Shown piece by piece: positions 34,622 to 42,378 of a DNA stretch of 64,000 nucleotides (the stretch's first letter is position 1; the number at the start of each line of letters is the position of its first letter). The translations under genes and the position numbers were made by a program. The stretch comes from Deltaproteobacteria bacterium (GTDB lineage Bacteria; Desulfobacterota; Binatia; UTPRO1): NCBI GenBank assembly GCA_020848745.1, contig JADLHM010000025.1:1-64000 (forward strand), read 5' to 3'. The notes below the pieces were generated by a model, which worked only from the letters and a program-made list of their open reading frames with translations, searched no databases and was not told the origin of the DNA.

Positions 34622-35383
34622 ATGCAGCTCACCGACGTTCTCTACGAGAAGCGCGACGGCACGGCGTGGATCACGATCAATCGGCCCGAACGGCGCAACG
34701 CGTTTCGCGGCGAGACCGTGCAGGACTTGATCGCGTGCGTGCGCGACGCGTGGCGGGACCGCGACGTCGGCGTCCTCGTGCTGACCGGCGCGGGCGACAA
34801 AGCCTTCTGCAGCGGCGGCGATCAGAAGGAAAGCTACGTCGGGCTCGACGACGTCGCGACGCTCCATGCCGCGCTCCGCAACGTCCCGAAGCCCGTGATC
34901 GCGATGGTGAACGGCTACGCGATCGGCGGGGGCCACGTCCTGCACGTCGTCTGCGACCTCTCGGTCGCGGCCGACACCGCGATCTTCGGTCAGACCGGTC
35001 CTCGCGTCGGCAGCGTCGACCCGGGGTTCGGCACGGCGTACCTCGCGCGCGTCATCGGCGAGAAGAAGGCCCGCGAGATCTGGTACCTCTGCCGGCAGTA
35101 CAGCGCCGCCGAGGCGCTCGCCATGGGGCTCGTGAACAAGGTCGTCCCGGCCGCGGATCTCCGCACGGAGGTCGAAGCCTGGTGCGCCGACCTCCTCGCG
35201 AAGAGCCCGACGGCGCTCCGCATCGCGAAGCAGTCGTTCAACGCCGACAGCGACCACCTCCACGGTATCGGCGGGCTCGGGTTCAGCGCGGTGGAGCTCT
35301 ACTACCAGAGCGCCGAAGCGAAGGAGGGCAAACAGGCGTTCGTGGAAAAGCGCGCTCCGGATTTCCGGAAGCACGCCAGGTGA
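34622..35383 (+). CDS. BadI/MenB-type crotonase (ring-cleaving or ring-forming)
   Basis: Crotonase-superfamily enzyme (253 aa). The oxyanion-hole regions are [14 protein letters not shown] and [60 protein letters not shown], and [21 protein letters not shown] are shared by 1,4-dihydroxynaphthoyl-CoA synthase (MenB) and 2-ketocyclohexanecarboxyl-CoA hydrolase (BadI). The GSVDPG form, the short N-terminus and [16 protein letters not shown] favour BadI, which opens the ring in alicyclic/benzoate degradation, over MenB; this assignment rests on memory of the families. No menaquinone or benzoate genes are beside it. Confidence 0.82.
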   Translation: MQLTDVLYEKRDGTAWITINRPERRNAFRGETVQDLIACVRDAWRDRDVGVLVLTGAGDKAFCSGGDQKESYVGLDDVATLHAALRNVPKPVIAMVNGYAIGGGHVLHVVCDLSVAADTAIFGQTGPRVGSVDPGFGTAYLARVIGEKKAREIWYLCRQYSAAEALAMGLVNKVVPAADLRTEVEAWCADLLAKSPTALRIAKQSFNADSDHLHGIGGLGFSAVELYYQSAEAKEGKQAFVEKRAPDFRKHAR

Positions 35384-35392
35384 CGCGCCGGC

Positions 35393-35698
35393 TCAGATCT
35401 GGACGAGCACCGCGCCGCCCTCCACCTTGACGGCGTACGTTGCGACCTTGCAGGCGGCGTCGTCGGTGTTGACGCCCGTACGCGCGTCGAAGCGCCACTC
35501 GTGCCACGGGCACGCGACGACGGTGCCCACGAGCTCGCCCTCGCCGAGCGGCCCTCCCTGATGCGGACACGTATCGTCGATGGCGTAGAAGGTGCCGTCG
35601 CAATTGAACACCGCGATGGGTTTGCCGCCCGCCTCGACCGAGACGCCGGTGCCGACGGGCACGTCCTTCACCTCTGCCACCTTCACGAACTCGGACAT
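35393..35698 (-). CDS. Rieske-type ferredoxin
   Basis: Small soluble [2Fe-2S] protein (101 aa). The Rieske ligands are CPHQGG and CPWHEW (CxH-x15-CxxH), within DDTCPHQGGPLGEGELVGTV and CPWHEWRFDARTG. No signal peptide. The type resembles ferredoxin components of ring-hydroxylating dioxygenases or NirD-like proteins; neither partner is adjacent. ATG 35698 is chosen because the protein then begins SEFVKVAEVKDVPVGTG, the normal domain start. It is convergent with the BadI/MenB-like gene. Confidence 0.9.
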   Translation of the reverse strand: MSEFVKVAEVKDVPVGTGVSVEAGGKPIAVFNCDGTFYAIDDTCPHQGGPLGEGELVGTVVACPWHEWRFDARTGVNTDDAACKVATYAVKVEGGAVLVQI

Positions 35699-35762
35699 CC
35701 GCTCGCCCTCGCCGATTCCTGCGGCGCGCACCGCGCCGCCTTGCCGTCGAAATCAGCGCACA

Positions 35763-35791
35763 CTAGTGCACCGTCGTCGAGATAGCGTCAA
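35763..35791 (-). promoter_or_regulatory. Possible promoter of Rieske gene
   Basis: On the minus strand, TTGACG (35791-35786), 17 bases, CACTAG (35768-35763). The -35 is good and the -10 poor; a better-looking TAGTGT lies at 20-base spacing. Uncertain. Confidence 0.3.
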
Positions 35792-35918
35792 TCGGATCGC
35801 GTTCCTCGGCGTCCCTCGCAAGGAACGCCTCGGACGAAGGTAACGCCCCTCGTCGGGGCCGGGCCGGAGCGGAAGGCGAGCTCCGATCCCGAGCGGGTAC
35901 GGCGGCTCGCGGAGCGTC

Positions 35919-35960
35919 CTCGTCGCCGCGGCGAGCGAAGCGCTCGCCCGCGGCGACGAG
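35919..35960. repeat. 19-bp GC-rich hairpin
   Basis: CTCGTCGCCGCG+GCGAGCG (35919-35937), loop AAG, CGCTCGC (35941-35947), one bulged C, CGCGGCGACGAG (35949-35960). All 19 pairs match. No T-run follows on either strand, so it may be a Rho-dependent-end or mRNA-stability structure downstream of the activator-like gene. Confidence 0.7.
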
Positions 35961-35967
35961 GGGAGGC

Positions 35968-35985
35968 CGACGGCGCGCGCCGTCG
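35968..35985. repeat. 18-bp perfect palindrome
   Basis: CGACGGCGC followed directly by GCGCCGTCG. It lies 8 bases from the large hairpin and about 25 bases past the stop of the activator-like gene. Confidence 0.6.
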
Positions 35986-36010
35986 CGACCTCGTAGAACC
36001 GCGGCCGCGG

Positions 36011-36940
36011 CTACGCCGCCGCTTCGCCGCGCAAGCCGAACGTCTTGATCTTGCGCATCAAGGTATTGCGGCCGATCCCGAGGCGGCGCGCCGCGAGACT
36101 CTGGTTCCAGTTGCAGCTGCTGAGCACGCCCGCGATGTAGTCGCGCTCGAGCTGACGCAGCGGAAAGACGTCCGGCGCGGCGAAACGCCGGGGACGGCGG
36201 CCGAGCACGGCACGGATGCGCTCCGGCGTGACCTCGGTGCCCCGGGAGAGGGCGAGCACCGCCTCGAGCGTCTGCTCGAGCTCACGCGCATTCCCCGGCC
36301 ACGCGTAGCTCATGAGTTCCGCGACAGCGAGTCGCGAGAGCCCCGGACGCGGCGCACCCGCGGCCTCGCACCACTCCTCCACCACCCGGTCCGCGACAAC
36401 CGCGATGTCCTCCCGGCGCTCGCGCAAGGGCGGCAACGCGATCCGTACGACCGCGAGCCGGAAGAAGAGATCCCGCCGGAAGCGGCCGAGACGCGTCAGC
36501 TCCTCGAGCGGCGCCGCCGTGCCGGCGATGATCCGCACGTCGTGGTCGTGATCGCGCTGGGCGAGCGACAGCGTCATCTGCGCCTGCAGCCGCGGCGGGA
36601 GCACGTCGACGGCGTTCAGGTAGACGGTCGCCCGCGGCGCGTTCGGCGCGAGCGCACCGCCGTCCTCCGAGAAGAGCACGCGCTCGATTTCGGCCTCCCC
36701 GAGCTTCTCGAGAGAGATGGCGATGAAGGGCTCGGACGCATGCGGTCCCTGCCGATAGATGCGCTCGGCCAGGATCCGCTTCCCGGTACCGCTTTCGCCG
36801 TGAATGACCATGTTGACGTTGGCGTGGGCGAGATGGCCGAGCGCCCGCTCGACCTCGCGGATCGGGGCGCTCGTCCCCGCGAGCCATACGTTGGACCCGA
36901 CCGGTACACTCACCGACTCTCGAAACGATGGAACAGACAT
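36011..36940 (-). CDS. Degenerate sigma-54 activator (bEBP) with Fis HTH
   Basis: AAA+ protein of the bacterial enhancer-binding family (309 aa) without an N-terminal receiver. Walker A is GESGTGKR (residues 48-55). The GAFTGA loop that contacts sigma-54 is absent: residues 89-104 read LFSEDGGALAPNAPRA. Walker B, normally LFLDEI, reads VYLNAV (Asn109, Ala110). Later parts persist: DVRIIAGTAAPLEEL, GRFRRDLFFRLAVVRIALPP, LRERREDI, and a Fis-type helix-turn-helix CNWNQSLAARRLGIGRNTLM. It probably binds DNA without driving sigma-54 open complexes. It is divergent from the NarL-type regulator. Confidence 0.85.
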   Translation of the reverse strand: MSVPSFRESVSVPVGSNVWLAGTSAPIREVERALGHLAHANVNMVIHGESGTGKRILAERIYRQGPHASEPFIAISLEKLGEAEIERVLFSEDGGALAPNAPRATVYLNAVDVLPPRLQAQMTLSLAQRDHDHDVRIIAGTAAPLEELTRLGRFRRDLFFRLAVVRIALPPLRERREDIAVVADRVVEEWCEAAGAPRPGLSRLAVAELMSYAWPGNARELEQTLEAVLALSRGTEVTPERIRAVLGRRPRRFAAPDVFPLRQLERDYIAGVLSSCNWNQSLAARRLGIGRNTLMRKIKTFGLRGEAAA

Positions 36941-37145
36941 GGCTGGATTCCCCCCTGAGGCAAAGGCGCCGAGTCGCGCAGGCTCGTACTAGGACGTACG
37001 CGGAATCCCCTCTAGGTCGAACTGTCGGGTCATCACCCTACGCATCTGGGAAAAAGGAAGTACCGGCGCTTGGCAGTTGCCGAGGGCCGATGGTAGCGTC
37101 CGCGAAACCACACGCTTCCGGAGAAATCGCCACAGAATCCGCGAG

Positions 37146-37802
37146 ATGAAGAACGAACGAACCAAGGTGCTGCTGGCCGACGATCACACGATCGTCCGTG
37201 AAGGCATCCTCTCCCTCCTCCAGGCGCACCAGGGAATCGCCGTCGTCGGCACCGCGGAGAACGGCCAGGAGGCGATCGAGAAGGCGCGCCGGACCTTCCC
37301 GGACATCGTCGTCATGGACATCGCGATGCCGCTCCTGAACGGCATCGAGGCGACCCGTCAGCTCGGCCGCGTCCTGCCGCAGACGAAGGTGATCGTGCTG
37401 ACGATGTACGCCGACGAGGAGTACGTGCTACGTGCGCTGCAGGCCGGCGTCCGCGGCTATCTGCTCAAACGATCGGCCGCGGCCGAGTTGCTCCAGGCGA
37501 TCCAGAAGGTCGAGCGCGGAGACTTCTACCTGAGCTCCGAGATCTCGCACGTCGTGGTCGAGCGCTTCCTCGCGTCGCCGCAGCCGACCGAAGAAACGAC
37601 GGCCCTCACCGAGCGCGAGCGACAGATCCTGCAGCTCGTCGCGGAAGGCCACACCAATCGTCAGATCGCGATCGCCCTCGGCATCACGCCGAAGACGGTG
37701 GACACCCACCGCACGCGGATGATGACCAAGCTCGACATCCACGACACGCCGGGCCTCGTGCGCTACGCGATCCGCAAGGGCATCGTCACCGCCGACAATT
37801 AG
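37146..37802 (+). CDS. NarL/FixJ-family response regulator
   Basis: Two-component response regulator (218 aa). Receiver domain: KVLLADDHTIVREGI holds the acidic pair, IVVMDIAMPLLNGIEA the phospho-acceptor Asp near residue 59, VIVLTMYADEEYVL the Thr switch, and GYLLKRSAAAELLQA the Lys. The C-terminal LuxR-type HTH is LTERERQILQLVAEGHTNRQ followed by IAIALGITPKTVDTHRTRMM. No histidine kinase is adjacent. It shares a roughly 200-base intergenic region with the degenerate activator and overlaps the L,D-transpeptidase stop by 4 bases. Confidence 0.93.
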   Translation: MKNERTKVLLADDHTIVREGILSLLQAHQGIAVVGTAENGQEAIEKARRTFPDIVVMDIAMPLLNGIEATRQLGRVLPQTKVIVLTMYADEEYVLRALQAGVRGYLLKRSAAAELLQAIQKVERGDFYLSSEISHVVVERFLASPQPTEETTALTERERQILQLVAEGHTNRQIAIALGITPKTVDTHRTRMMTKLDIHDTPGLVRYAIRKGIVTADN

Positions 37803-38809
37803 GTCGCCTTCTCGACCGCGGGCCTCTTCGTGATGTCGACCGGGATGCCGCGCTTCTCCCGCACGGCGGAGAGAAAACGCCCGGCGTCGATGCGCTCGGC
37901 GACGCCCGCCTTCTTGGCCTCCCCACGCGCGTAGCGATCGAAGTCGCGGATGCGCCCGTAGACGTCGGCGTGCACCTCGACGTAGACACGCGCGTCGCGC
38001 GTCCCGAACTTCACCGGCTGGTAGACGAGTTCGCCGGGCGTACCGGGTGCGACGTTCGGATACAGGACTTCCAGATCCTCGGGATAGAGGCGGATGCAGC
38101 CATGGGTCGTCAGCCGGCCGATCGACCACGGGTCGTTCGTACCGTGGATCGCATAGAGCCCGTGCGACAGCCGCAGACGGTACGCGCCCATCGGGTTGTC
38201 TGGCCCCGGCGGTACGACCCGCTGCGGGTTGTCCATCGTACGCAGGATGCTGTCGGGAACGATCCAGGTGGGATTGGCGTCCTTGGATCGGATCGTGAAC
38301 GGGCCGATCGGGCTCGGCGCCTCTTCGGTGCCGATGCCGACGGCCCATGTCCGGAGCGACACCAGGTCGCCCGGCCGCGCGTTGGTCGGGAACACGTACA
38401 TCCGCATCTCGGGGATGTTCACGACGAGACCCCGGTACCGTGAGCGCGGGAGAATCCACCGCGACGGCACGACGACCTCCGCCCCGGGCGTCGGAACCCA
38501 CTCGTCCACCGACGGATTCGCGTCACGCAGCTCGTGGAAGCCGAGCCCCGCCTCGCGCGCGACCTCCAGGAGCGTCTCGCCCTGCTTCACGCGGTGGTAC
38601 TGCATGCGGCCGACGATTCCGGGCAGCTCGTCCGCCGCAGGCACACGAGCGAGCGCGGCGGTGATCTTCTCGGGCTCCGCGGCTGCCGGACGGCGCCGAC
38701 CGAGCCAGATCGGACCGCACGCCGACGTTCCTACGAGCAGCAGCGCCGTCGCGAGCCCGATCAGACGCCGCGGGGCTCGCCCTTTCGCCTCAGAGCCAGG
38801 TCGTCGCAT
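37799..38809 (-). CDS. LysM-YkuD L,D-transpeptidase (lipoprotein)
   Basis: Periplasmic L,D-transpeptidase (336 aa) that makes 3-3 peptidoglycan cross-links or attaches proteins to peptidoglycan. N-terminus: basic, LIGLATALLLVGTSAC with a possible lipobox Cys. A LysM domain (YHRVKQGETLLEVAREAGLG to VVVPSRWIL) is followed by YkuD: VVNIPEMRMYVFP, then GLYAIHGTNDPWSIGR and the catalytic THGCIRLYPEDLEVL. This layout resembles E. coli ErfK/YbiS-type enzymes that anchor Lpp. Start ATG 38809; an upstream extension overlaps a small gene. Confidence 0.92.
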   Translation of the reverse strand: MRRPGSEAKGRAPRRLIGLATALLLVGTSACGPIWLGRRRPAAAEPEKITAALARVPAADELPGIVGRMQYHRVKQGETLLEVAREAGLGFHELRDANPSVDEWVPTPGAEVVVPSRWILPRSRYRGLVVNIPEMRMYVFPTNARPGDLVSLRTWAVGIGTEEAPSPIGPFTIRSKDANPTWIVPDSILRTMDNPQRVVPPGPDNPMGAYRLRLSHGLYAIHGTNDPWSIGRLTTHGCIRLYPEDLEVLYPNVAPGTPGELVYQPVKFGTRDARVYVEVHADVYGRIRDFDRYARGEAKKAGVAERIDAGRFLSAVREKRGIPVDITKRPAVEKAT

Positions 38810-39002
38810 AGTCCACCAACCCCTCCAGCTGGCGGACCTTCGCGCCCCACGCCGGCCGATCGGCCGGCAACGCCGCATCGTAGGCGAGGCGCGTCTCCGC
38901 CAGGCACCCTTCCATGATGTCGAGACAGCGCGCGGTGAGTTCCCGGCTGCGTCGCCGCGTGCGCGCGCGCACGATCTCCTGGAAGTCGATGATCTCCGCC
39001 AC
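38790..39002 (-). CDS. Small helical protein, unknown
   Basis: 70-aa protein with GTG start at 39002, overlapping the L,D-transpeptidase start by 20 bases. Sequence character: AEIIDFQEIVRARTRRRSRE, LTARCLDIMEGCLAETRLAY, then WGAKVRQLEGLVDYATTWL. It is amphipathic and helical with no signal peptide. The frame is more protein-like than the overlapping alternative 38761-39039. There is no clear ribosome site, so the call is tentative. Confidence 0.5.
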   Translation of the reverse strand: MAEIIDFQEIVRARTRRRSRELTARCLDIMEGCLAETRLAYDAALPADRPAWGAKVRQLEGLVDYATTWL

Positions 39003-39214
39003 CGCGACGGATCATGGCGCGAAGGATCGCACGCGGCAAGTTTGACCCTCGATCGCGATTACTCTAGTTGAACCGGCGCGATGCGCGTGAGCCACCTGGC
39101 GATCGACCGCTTCGAGGCGGGCGACGCCGAGACCGCGATCTTCTCGCCGCGCTGCGCCTTCGGCGTGGCGATCAGGTCCCCGGAGCACCCCGCGCTGCCG
39201 GCCGCGAGGCCCGC

Positions 39215-39976
39215 GTGATTCCCTGCGCCCTCCCGGGCGACACCGTCCCGCTCCGCGCCGTGTCGTTCGACGCCGCGGGCACGCTCTTCCACCCGGTACG
39301 TCCGATCGGCGAGCTCTACGCCATGGTCGCCGCGCGCCACGGCGTCACGGCGGACGCGACGGATCTCGACCGCCGCTTCCGCGCCGCGTTCCGCGCCGCA
39401 CCGCCGCTCGCGTTCCCACCCCTCGCTGAGCCCGAGCGCAGGCGACGCGAGAAGGGCTGGTGGCACGCGATCGTGCGCGAGGTCTTCGCCGGGAGCCCGG
39501 TCGCGGACTTCGACGGCTACTTCGACGCGCTCTTCGCCTTCTTCGCGGGCGCAGAGGCGTGGCGCGCCGACCCCGACGCCGCCCCGCTCCTCGCGCGGCT
39601 CCGCGCCGCGGGCGTCCGCGTCCTCGTCGTCTCGAACTTCGACGCCCGCGTCCGCGACGTGCTCGCGGCGCTCGGCCTCGCCGGCGCCGTCGACGCCGTC
39701 ACCATCTCGAGCGAAGCCGGCGCGGCGAAGCCCGACCCGCGCATCTTCGCGCGCGCCCTCGCCGACGCGAGTCTGCGTGCGCACGAGGTGCTGCACGTCG
39801 GCGACAGCGCCCGCGAAGACCTGCCGGCGGCACGCGGCGCGGGCCTCGAGGTCGTGCTGGTCGGCGGCCCGGAGCTCGCGGCCGAAGCGCCCGATGCGAC
39901 CTGCGTCCCGCGTCTCGCCGACGCCGCCGTCTACATCGAGCGACGCCTGCCCCGTCCCCCGCGCGACGTCCGGTAG
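39215..39976 (+). CDS. HAD-superfamily hydrolase (REG-2-like)
   Basis: Haloacid-dehalogenase-type phosphatase (253 aa). Motif I VSFDAAGTLFHP has the nucleophile Asp (the +2 general acid Asp is replaced by Ala, as in several REG-2/dehalogenase members). A helical cap follows. Motif II is VLVVSNFDARVR, motif III GAAKPDPRIFARAL, motif IV VLHVGDSAREDLPAARGAGL. Substrate unknown. The start is GTG 39215, which overlaps the stop of a possible 45-codon upstream frame (39081-39218) as GTGA. Confidence 0.82.
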   Translation: MIPCALPGDTVPLRAVSFDAAGTLFHPVRPIGELYAMVAARHGVTADATDLDRRFRAAFRAAPPLAFPPLAEPERRRREKGWWHAIVREVFAGSPVADFDGYFDALFAFFAGAEAWRADPDAAPLLARLRAAGVRVLVVSNFDARVRDVLAALGLAGAVDAVTISSEAGAAKPDPRIFARALADASLRAHEVLHVGDSAREDLPAARGAGLEVVLVGGPELAAEAPDATCVPRLADAAVYIERRLPRPPRDVR

Positions 39977-39979
39977 CCC

Positions 39980-40939
39980 CTACCAGCGCAGCGTCTCGCC
40001 GAGCGGCGGCGTCCAGAGGCGGTCCGCCGCGACGCCCCGCCGCGCGCCCTCGGCGTGAAAGCGGCGCGGGGCCTCGTCGAGCGGCTCGTCGGTGAGATCG
40101 AAGGTCCCGTAGTGGATGCCGAGCATCCGCTCGGCGCCGGCGTCGAGCCCCGCCTGCAAGGCCTCCTCGGGATCGAGATGGATCGGCCGCATCATGCGCG
40201 GCGGGTCGTACGCGCCGATCGGGAGCGCGGCGAGCCCGAAGGGCCCGAGCTTCGCGCCGATCTCGCGGAATCCCGGAAAGTAGCCGGAGTCACCCGCGAA
40301 ATAGAAGCGTCGGGTCGGGCCCGTCACGACCCATCCCGACCAGAGGCTCGCGCAGTCGTCGGTGAGCCGCCGCCCGCTCCAATGCTGCGCCGGCACGCAG
40401 TGGATCTCTAGGCCCGCGAGCGCGCGGCGATCCCACCAGTCGAGCTCCTCGACGGGTCCGACGCCCGCGGCACGCAGCCAACGGGCGTCGCCGAGCGGCA
40501 CGAAGAAGCGCGTGCCCTTCGCTGCGAGCCACCGCAGCGTCGGCAGGTCGAGGTGGTCGTAGTGGTTGTGGGAGATCAGGACGAAGTCGACCGGCGGCAA
40601 CGCCTCGAGCGCGAGCGCCGGCGGCGCGAAACGCTTCGGACCGACGAACGACACCGGGAACGGCTTCGCGGACCAGATCGGATCGGTAAGGAACGTCCGG
40701 TGATCCATCTGCACGAGCACCGTCGCGTGACCGATCCAGGTGACCGTCGGCTCGCTGTGGCGCGCGTTCTCGCGCAGGAAGACCCCGTCGTTCGCTACCC
40801 GGGGCGGCGCGCCCGGACGGTCGCGGAAGAACCCCGCGAGACGTCGGGCCAGGAACGGCACCAGCACGTCGAGCCCGCCGCGGTCGATGATCGCGGGGTT
40901 CCGAAACCGCCCGTTGCCGTGATGCGCCGGTCGCTCCAT
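39980..40939 (-). CDS. Metallo-beta-lactamase-fold hydrolase, NAPE-PLD-like
   Basis: Zinc-dependent hydrolase (319 aa) similar to N-acyl-phosphatidylethanolamine phospholipase D/UlaG proteins. Metal site: VLISHNHYDHLDLPTL (HxHxDH), CVPAQHWSGR, FYFAGDSGYFPGF and the late GIHYGTFDL. VTWIGHATVLVQMD is the family's typical entry strand. No signal peptide. A phospholipid phosphodiesterase role is plausible in a window rich in lipid-transport genes but not demonstrable. Start ATG 40939. Confidence 0.85.
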   Translation of the reverse strand: MERPAHHGNGRFRNPAIIDRGGLDVLVPFLARRLAGFFRDRPGAPPRVANDGVFLRENARHSEPTVTWIGHATVLVQMDHRTFLTDPIWSAKPFPVSFVGPKRFAPPALALEALPPVDFVLISHNHYDHLDLPTLRWLAAKGTRFFVPLGDARWLRAAGVGPVEELDWWDRRALAGLEIHCVPAQHWSGRRLTDDCASLWSGWVVTGPTRRFYFAGDSGYFPGFREIGAKLGPFGLAALPIGAYDPPRMMRPIHLDPEEALQAGLDAGAERMLGIHYGTFDLTDEPLDEAPRRFHAEGARRGVAADRLWTPPLGETLRW

Positions 40940-41084
40940 CCCCACTCGCCTGCCAACGCTGAGCTACCAGAGGAACGCCCCCCTGGCCACCCGCGGGCGC
41001 TCCGGAGGACTATCTCGAGCACGACATCTGTGTGTAGAAGATCTTCGGCCGCTTCCACGACCTGCTCGTCTCGGAGGTCCTGAC

Positions 41085-41954
41085 ATGCTCGTCTCCATCG
41101 ATGGTCGTCTCGTTCCGCGCGCCGACGCGCGCATCTCGGTCTTCGATCACGGCCTGCTCTACGGCGACGGGGTGTTCGAGGGCATTCGCGTCTACGATCG
41201 CCGGATCTTCCGGCTCGACGCGCACCTCGCGCGGCTGGAAGCGTCGGCGCACGCGATCGCGCTCGCGCTGCCGATGGATCGCGCCGCGCTCGCAACCGTC
41301 GTACGTGACGCGGTGCGCGCGAATCGCCAGGTCGACGGCTACATCCGCCTCGTGGTGACCCGCGGCGAGGGACCGCTCGGCCTCGACCCGACGACGTGCA
41401 CGCGCCCCACCGTCATCGTCATCGTCGCCGATCTCGCCGTGTACCCCGCCGAGCGCTACACCTCGGGCATCCGCGTCGTCACCGCGGCGACGCGGCAGGT
41501 GCCCGCGGCGAGCGTCGATCCCCGCATCAAATCGCTCAACTACCTGAAAAACGTGCTCGCGCGGTTGGAGGCGCACCAGGCCGGCGCCGCCGAAGCGCTG
41601 ATGCTGAATCCGGAAGGATTCGTCGCGGAGTGCACGGCCGACAACGTCTTCGTCGTGCGTGGGCAGCGGATCCTGACGCCACCCGCGACCGACGGCGCCC
41701 TCGACGGCATCACCGCCGGTGTCGTTCGCGACCTCGCCCGCGCGGCGGGCTTCGGGTGGGACGAGCGCCGACTCGCGCGCTACGACCTCTTCGTCGCCGA
41801 CGAGTGCTTCCTCACCGGAACGGGCGCCGAGATCATCCCGGTCGTGTCGCTCGACGGCCGTCGCATCGGCACCGGCGAGCCGGGACCCGCCACCCGGCGG
41901 CTGTCGGCGGCCTTCCACGAGCTCGCCGCGCGCGAGGGCGATCCCGTCTTCTGA
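41085..41954 (+). CDS. Class IV aminotransferase (IlvE/Dat-like)
   Basis: PLP-dependent fold-type IV enzyme (289 aa). ISVFDHGLLYGDGVFEGIRV is the family N-terminus, PRIKSLNYLKNVLARLEA carries the PLP Lys, MLNPEGFVAECTADNVFVV the cofactor Glu region, and DECFLTGTGAEIIPVVSLDG the C-terminal motif. It could be a branched-chain aminotransferase, D-amino acid aminotransferase or aminodeoxychorismate lyase; the YGDGVFEGIR form and TGTGAEI favour IlvE. GGAGGT seven bases before ATG 41085 is a strong ribosome site. Confidence 0.88.
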   Translation: MLVSIDGRLVPRADARISVFDHGLLYGDGVFEGIRVYDRRIFRLDAHLARLEASAHAIALALPMDRAALATVVRDAVRANRQVDGYIRLVVTRGEGPLGLDPTTCTRPTVIVIVADLAVYPAERYTSGIRVVTAATRQVPAASVDPRIKSLNYLKNVLARLEAHQAGAAEALMLNPEGFVAECTADNVFVVRGQRILTPPATDGALDGITAGVVRDLARAAGFGWDERRLARYDLFVADECFLTGTGAEIIPVVSLDGRRIGTGEPGPATRRLSAAFHELAAREGDPVF

Positions 41955-41977
41955 AGGCCGCGCGCCGCGGCCGCCGG

Positions 41978-42256
41978 TTAGCTCCCTCCGCTCAACTCTT
42001 CGCGGCGGGCCCGGCGCTCGATCATCTCGTCGAGCTCGTCGATCGAGATCGCCGAGGCCAACGCGAACTCCGTGGGGAGCGCGCGATACGGAAGGACGGC
42101 CTCGATCTCGCCCGGACGGTGCGCCGCGGGCATGTGCCGCCGCGCCAGCCCGATGTCCCAGAAATAGTACGGCGGCGGAATCTCGCCGTCGTACGCGCTC
42201 GCCAGCTCCTTCTCGAGGTTGCGGGGTACGTGCCGTCCGAGGCTGGACATCATCAT
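41978..42256 (-). CDS. Hypothetical 92-aa protein
   Basis: Small protein with three consecutive Met codons at its start and AGGAGG six bases upstream of the first, so expression is likely. It reads MMMSSLGRHVPRNLEKELAS, then AYDGEIPPPYYFWDIGLARR, LPTEFALASAISIDELDEMI and ERRARREELSGGS. It is soluble, with a Pro/aromatic centre (PPPYYFWD) and a helical acidic-basic tail. I do not recognise the family. It is divergent from the glycosyltransferase gene. Confidence 0.65.
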   Translation of the reverse strand: MMMSSLGRHVPRNLEKELASAYDGEIPPPYYFWDIGLARRHMPAAHRPGEIEAVLPYRALPTEFALASAISIDELDEMIERRARREELSGGS

Positions 42257-42378
42257 TCTGCGCCTCCTGCTCACGGAATTAGGCGCGCGCTGCTCCCATC
42301 GCGGCAAGCACCTCCGATCCCCACAGGCGCGGGAAAAAATCCCTACGCGTTCCGGTCTCTCCATCGGCCGCGGGCGAC

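Larger units (their letters stand above)
35699..36010. other. Non-coding, hairpin-rich intergenic region
   Basis: 312 bases without a credible gene between the Rieske ferredoxin and the activator-like gene. It holds a possible Rieske promoter (35763-35791), a weaker 8-bp inverted repeat (GCGTTCCT at about 35798 and AGGAACGC ending at about 35827), the large hairpin 35919-35960 and the palindrome 35968-35985. The frames through it have no protein-like translation. Confidence 0.6.

Noticed and set aside
37065-37110. Sigma-54 promoter (TGGCA with TTGC) upstream of the NarL-type gene
   Set aside because: TGGCAG and TTGC are directly adjacent instead of the fixed spacing of the -24/-12 elements. 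A TTGGCA-N18-TAGCGT sigma-70 reading is possible but weak.
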